This document shows positions 7,338-10,073 of a stretch of 10,073 nucleotides of DNA, piece by piece. The stretch spans positions 1-10,073 of the forward strand of contig JALSMD010000100.1 of the NCBI GenBank assembly GCA_026987855.1, given 5' to 3'. Source of the DNA: Candidatus Falkowiibacteriota bacterium. GTDB taxonomy: Bacteria; Patescibacteriota; Patescibacteriia; Patescibacteriales; JALSMD01. Both the position numbers and the translations under genes were made by a program. The notes under the pieces are model-generated. The model saw only the letters and a program-made list of their open reading frames with translations. It did not search any database and was not told where the DNA came from. Position 1 is the stretch's first letter. Each line of letters begins with the position of its first letter.

Positions 7338-7488
7338 AATCTAATTTTAATAAATAATACAAAAAAATAAACTCTAAATTAAAATAAAATTATTATAAAA
7401 TTTTAGTTATTATCTTTTGTTTTTGAATTAAAAGATTATTAATAAAAATAATTTACCGATTCTATATTTTACATTTCGCATTATATAA
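7338..7488 (-). promoter_or_regulatory. AT-rich gap with candidate promoter for the O-antigen-ligase-like gene
   Basis: The minus strand has a perfect TATAAT at 7397-7392, about 55 bases before the ATG at 7337, but no recognisable -35 at 17 bases. A TATTAT hexamer also lies about 16 bases before the ATG. A 7-base inverted repeat (ATCTTTT at 7412-7418, AAAAGAT at 7430-7436, 11-base loop) sits upstream of both. No GC-rich terminator is visible after the preceding gene. Confidence is low because of base composition. Confidence 0.3.
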
Positions 7489-8436
7489 TCACGAGTTATG
7501 TGTTAACATAAGTTTTGAATAAAATTGATGATAATATTTTTTCCGCCTATCATTAACATGAGTTTTGATAACATCATCTCCCAAGACAACACTAGTATCT
7601 TTATTAGCTATTTTTTTTATTTTCTCTGGCATAATTTTTAATTGGTATTTCTTTAATATCTTCTCTAATAAATCAAAAAATTTGTTGTTGCCTATATTTT
7701 GTGTTTTATCTTTTTTAGAGCGATAGCTTATAATTTTTACTGGTTGCCAGTTTGGCAAATAACTCCTTATCCAGCCATTGGCTTGAATAAATTTTTTATA
7801 CACCCTTCCCCTCTCATAAATTGGCGTTAATCCTGCTAACCAATAAACAAAGTAAATATCAAAACCATTGCTATCTAAAACATTTTCTCTTAACATAAAT
7901 TCTTTCAAATTAAACAAGTTTTCGCTTATAAAAAAACTTAAACAAATCTTGTCGCGCACATTATATGGTTTTGGTCTTAATCTTAAAATTTTTGTTATTA
8001 AAACACAAAGAAATCTAGTTAACCATATTCGTTTTTTTTGAGTAATGACGAAAAAATCAATATCACTATTATCACCTAAATTATGTGGGCCAATAATATT
8101 AACCACAGCTATCATCTTTATCCAAGGAATAAATCTGAAAATCCGAGCTATACGCATTGCTCTCTTAAATTTACGGTGAGTATAATTATAACGCTTATTC
8201 CTAATATCTATATTAATATTGCTACCCTGTAAAAAATAAAATCCTTTTCTACTTTCTATAATAGGGTCATTACTTAAATCTTCTTCCATTGCTATAACAT
8301 CATCTAAATCACATTTAATTCGCAAATACTTCCAAATTTCAAAAATAGTTAAAGGGTAATTAAACAAATCAAAAAAAACAATCACTTCTCTGATTGCTTT
8401 TTTTAAATGCTCTTTATTGGTTTCTTTACTTAACAT
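7489..8436 (-). CDS. Hypothetical winged-helix / nucleotidyltransferase-fold protein
   Basis: This 315-aa protein of unknown substrate has an N-terminal segment (about 12-75) that looks like a winged helix (FFDLFNYPLTIFEIWKYLRI then a short acidic turn and FYFLQG). It is followed by a basic linker and a polymerase-beta-like nucleotidyltransferase core at about 108-135: IIGPHNLGDNSDIDFFVIT, with the D125-x-D127 metal-binding pair. The usual Gly-Ser before the loop is Gly116-Pro117, so catalysis may be altered. The C-terminal third is helical and basic, ending in DRRKKYYHQFYSKL. I recall this architecture as a common uncharacterised family in Parcubacteria-type genomes, often near glycan genes; that is recollection, not a search. 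No membrane segment or signal peptide is evident. Its ATG lies 3 bases after the rmuC stop, implying co-transcription and possibly coupled translation. It ends with TGA. Confidence 0.7.
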   Translation of the reverse strand: MLSKETNKEHLKKAIREVIVFFDLFNYPLTIFEIWKYLRIKCDLDDVIAMEEDLSNDPIIESRKGFYFLQGSNINIDIRNKRYNYTHRKFKRAMRIARIFRFIPWIKMIAVVNIIGPHNLGDNSDIDFFVITQKKRIWLTRFLCVLITKILRLRPKPYNVRDKICLSFFISENLFNLKEFMLRENVLDSNGFDIYFVYWLAGLTPIYERGRVYKKFIQANGWIRSYLPNWQPVKIISYRSKKDKTQNIGNNKFFDLLEKILKKYQLKIMPEKIKKIANKDTSVVLGDDVIKTHVNDRRKKYYHQFYSKLMLTHNS

Positions 8437-8439
8437 ATA

Positions 8440-9567
8440 CTAATTAGTCTTTGGCTTCTCAATTTGTATTGGCTCAACTGCCCGTTCGCGGCCTGTTATT
8501 TTGGTAATATCTTTGTCAATTTTATTAAACTCTAAATAAGCTCGGTTGTAATGATTTACAGTAGTGCTAATACTATTGCCAAGCTTTTTCAAAAATTCTT
8601 CATAACTTAAAATATGGCGACTCAATTTTTCTACATTGGCTTTGATAGCTTTAGCACTTTCTTCTATCTGTAGGGCGCGCAATCCCTGTAAAACAGTCTG
8701 TAAATAGGCTAAAAAACTCGTTGGCGAAACAATAATTACCTTTTTATCACGAAAAGCGTATTCAATTAAATTGCGGGTATTAACCTTAACTGCTCCAACC
8801 TTATTGATAAGCAAATCGTAATAAATAGCTTCCGAAGGAATAAACATAAAAGCAAATTCAGTAGTTCCTTCTTCTGGTTTTATATATTTTGCTGTTTCAT
8901 CTATACGAGCCTTTAAATCGTTCCTGAATTGTTTTTCTAATTTTTCTCTTAATTCAGGATTTTTTTCGTTTAAAATTTTTTCATAATTCTCTAAAGAAAA
9001 TTTAGAATCAATAGGAATAATTTTGTCTTTAACAAATACTACCGCATCAACAATGGAGCCGTCTTTAAAATTATATTGCATTTGGTAAGCATTTGGCGGC
9101 AAAACATTTTTTAATGTCTCTTCTAAATAATATTCTCCCAACACTCCTCTTTGTTTTGGATTCTTTAAAATATCCTGTAAATTCTGTAATTGGGCAGAAA
9201 AATTTATAATTTGCTTGTTTGTTTCATCTAGTTTTGTTAACTTGGCAGTTACTTCAGAAATAATTTTTGTTGAATGGTTAGAAATCCCTTGTACTGTTTT
9301 TATGGTTTGATTTAATTGCTCTTGAGTCATTCTATATTGTTCCTGAGTAGCGCGATGAGTTTCTGATAATTTTTTATCTAACTCTTGCCTAAGTTCTCGA
9401 TTTTGTTCGCTTAATAAAACATTCTTTTCATGTAAACGTAATAATTGCTCTTTAATTTCATCTAGTTTGTCTTCATTTGGTTTATTGCTCTTTTTAAGCA
9501 ATAGAAAAATTACAAATCCTAAGCCAGTTACAACTAAAAATAGTAAAATTATGATTAAAGTTTGCAT
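8440..9567 (-). CDS. rmuC: RmuC family protein (DNA recombination limiting, predicted nuclease fold)
   Basis: RmuC proteins are linked to limiting recombination at inverted repeats and carry a PD-(D/E)xK-like nuclease core. This 375-aa copy has one N-terminal membrane helix (3-24), a long coiled coil rich in Q, E and K (about 32-135), and the RmuC domain (about 138-345). Key segments are GVLGEYYLEETL (141-152), IVDAVV with D174 (172-177), IPIDSKF with D187 and K189 (184-190), PEEGTTEFAFMFIPSEAIYYDLL (231-253) and SPTSFLAYLQTVLQGLRALQ (281-300). These are the conserved stretches of the family, and the length is normal for a short form. The ATG at 9567 gives MQTLIIILL directly into the membrane helix; an in-frame TTG at 9585 would add six residues and is less likely. 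The TAG stop is 3 bases before the next gene. Membrane anchoring with a cytoplasmic domain is inferred. Confidence 0.93.
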   Translation of the reverse strand: MQTLIIILLFLVVTGLGFVIFLLLKKSNKPNEDKLDEIKEQLLRLHEKNVLLSEQNRELRQELDKKLSETHRATQEQYRMTQEQLNQTIKTVQGISNHSTKIISEVTAKLTKLDETNKQIINFSAQLQNLQDILKNPKQRGVLGEYYLEETLKNVLPPNAYQMQYNFKDGSIVDAVVFVKDKIIPIDSKFSLENYEKILNEKNPELREKLEKQFRNDLKARIDETAKYIKPEEGTTEFAFMFIPSEAIYYDLLINKVGAVKVNTRNLIEYAFRDKKVIIVSPTSFLAYLQTVLQGLRALQIEESAKAIKANVEKLSRHILSYEEFLKKLGNSISTTVNHYNRAYLEFNKIDKDITKITGRERAVEPIQIEKPKTN

Positions 9568-9578
9568 AATTTTATGAT

Positions 9579-9611
9579 AAAACAAAAGTTATGGTTCTGA
9601 TCTTTTGTCTT
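9579..9611 (-). promoter_or_regulatory. Weak hairpin in the hpf-rmuC gap
   Basis: In the transcribed (minus) strand, a 10-base stem AAGACAAAAG / CTTTTGTTTT with one G-U pair encloses a 13-base loop, 11 bases before the rmuC ATG. It holds only two or three G-C pairs, so it is weak as a terminator. It might modestly influence rmuC translation. The remainder of the gap shows no Shine-Dalgarno motif. Confidence 0.25.
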
Positions 9612-9635
9612 TTTGGTTTACTATAATAATTTTAT

Positions 9636-9974
9636 TTATATATCTTCTTTAGCCTTTTCCCTATTTCTATCAATCCTCTTTTGTTTATATCTTTTAATTG
9701 ATCTAGTTAAATGGTCTTTAACTTTATCTATAGCTTTAAATAAAGTCTTCTCTGTCTTTTCTACTCTTAATAATTCTCCTGGCACCTCAATATTGGCTTC
9801 AGCACGGTAAATTTTACCCTTATTATGGCGCATGGTCGTTCTTTCTACTTCAAAATCAGCGTTTATAACTTTGACATCACCAAAATACTTATCTAGCATA
9901 TCCATTTTTTTTTGAACATACTCTTTAATTTCAGGAGTTAATTCCAAATTTTTAGATTGAATATTTACTTTCAT
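9636..9974 (-). CDS. hpf: Ribosome hibernation promoting factor, short form (HPF/YfiA)
   Basis: A 112-aa S30AE-domain protein that binds the small-subunit decoding region and silences ribosomes under stress or slow growth. The beta-alpha-beta-beta-beta-alpha order is readable: strand 1-8 (MKVNIQSK), helix 13-30 (TPEIKEYVQKKMDMLDKYF), strands about 34-70 (INADFEVERT, IYRAEANIEVPG, LLRVEKTE), and helix 81-110 (LFKAIDKVKDHLTRSIKRYKQK) followed by a strongly basic then acidic tail. The second helix with its K/R face is the rRNA-binding surface known in the family. It lacks the C-terminal dimerisation domain of long HPF, so direct 100S formation by this protein alone is not expected. The ATG at 9974 gives the exact family N-terminus. 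A 26-base A/T palindrome ends 4 bases before it and there is no Shine-Dalgarno motif. Confidence 0.92.
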   Translation of the reverse strand: MKVNIQSKNLELTPEIKEYVQKKMDMLDKYFGDVKVINADFEVERTTMRHNKGKIYRAEANIEVPGELLRVEKTEKTLFKAIDKVKDHLTRSIKRYKQKRIDRNREKAKEDI

Positions 9975-9978
9975 AAAC

Positions 9979-10004
9979 TTTATTTTAATAATTATTAAAA
10001 TAAA
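9979..10004. repeat. 26-base perfect A/T palindrome upstream of hpf
   Basis: The two 13-base halves (9979-9991 and 9992-10004) are exact reverse complements, made only of A and T; the flanking bases (C at 9978, T at 10005) do not pair. It lies 4 bases before the hpf ATG. It could be a dimeric-regulator operator, a leader hairpin occluding the start, or a chance product of A/T-rich DNA. Confidence 0.7.
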
Positions 10005-10072
10005 TTTTTAATATTCTGCCATAGATTATAAAAATTAACATAATGACGAACATCTTTAAAAGTGACCACAAC
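9995..10072 (-). CDS. Possible C-terminal tail of an upstream gene (partial, cut by right edge)
   Basis: One minus-strand frame entering from the right edge is open for 25 codons and stops with TAA at 9997-9995. It reads with a balanced, protein-like composition, including FKDVRHYVNFYNLWQNIKN. A second frame is also open but is almost purely hydrophobic and less protein-like. I do not recognise the family. If real, it would end 20 bases before hpf, overlapping the palindrome, and hpf would probably be co-transcribed with it. Confidence 0.4.
   Translation of the reverse strand, partial: VVVTFKDVRHYVNFYNLWQNIKNLF
10025..10030 (-). promoter_or_regulatory. Candidate -10 for hpf
   Basis: The minus strand carries a perfect TATAAT here, about 50 bases before the hpf ATG, with no convincing -35. 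A start near 10018 would give a leader of about 44 bases containing the 26-base palindrome. It lies within a possible upstream coding tail, which lowers confidence. Confidence 0.25.
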
Positions 10073-10073
10073 A

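Noticed and set aside
6072..7491. UGA recoding as in Gracilibacteria/Absconditabacteria
   Set aside because: TGA ends two genes here (at 6074-6072 and 7491-7489) at positions where the proteins are expected to stop, and no in-frame TGA interrupts any conserved domain.
9568..9585. rmuC start at TTG 9585
   Set aside because: It adds only six residues before an ATG that leads directly into the membrane helix, and no ribosome-binding motif favours the TTG.
1..10073. CRISPR arrays, tRNA/rRNA genes, insertion sequences or prophage remnants
   Set aside because: No regularly spaced repeats, cloverleaf-like segments, transposase frames or terminal inverted repeats were seen; nearly all bases belong to compact coding regions.

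Overview
This AT-rich window is a compact stretch of bacterial chromosome in which every recognisable gene is on the minus strand, so transcription runs from high to low coordinates. The gene set and protein style point to a member of the Candidate Phyla Radiation (Patescibacteria, Parcubacteria-like). The clues are short intergenic gaps, almost no Shine-Dalgarno motifs, a winged-helix/nucleotidyltransferase protein and an O-antigen-ligase-type membrane protein of kinds I associate with CPR genomes, and a divergent secreted protein. That assignment is inference; no rRNA or marker gene is present. TAA, TAG and TGA all end genes here, so the UGA-glycine code of Gracilibacteria/Absconditabacteria does not apply.

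Layout in transcription order. At the right edge, 9995-10072 may be the tail of an unidentified gene. Next come hpf (short ribosome hibernation factor, 9636-9974), rmuC (8440-9567) and a hypothetical winged-helix/nucleotidyltransferase protein (7489-8436) that starts 3 bases after the rmuC stop. After a 151-base AT-rich gap comes a polytopic O-antigen ligase/polymerase-family protein (6072-7337). Then follows a lower-glycolysis block: pgk (4843-6030), a 141-base gap, eno (3436-4701), and two consecutive gpmI genes (1868-3424 and 251-1846) separated by 11 and 21 bases. At the left edge is the N-terminus of a signal-peptide-bearing protein (1-199), cut by the window.

The glycolysis block covers 1,3-bisphosphoglycerate to phosphoenolpyruvate (Pgk, GpmI, Eno). 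The mutase step is encoded twice, by two clearly different GpmI versions that both keep the full two-metal catalytic set. This is the most unusual gene-level feature of the window.

The pgk gene has a consensus extended -10 (TGGTATAAT) only 7 bases before its ATG, which predicts a leaderless or nearly leaderless transcript, and that element lies inside a 9+9 inverted repeat. A 26-base perfect A/T palindrome sits 4 bases before the hpf ATG. No tRNA, rRNA, CRISPR array, insertion sequence or GC-rich intrinsic terminator was seen. I did not find an evident new multi-gene system; the interesting signals are the divergent gpmI pair, substitutions in the Pgk substrate site, and the promoter/start architecture.
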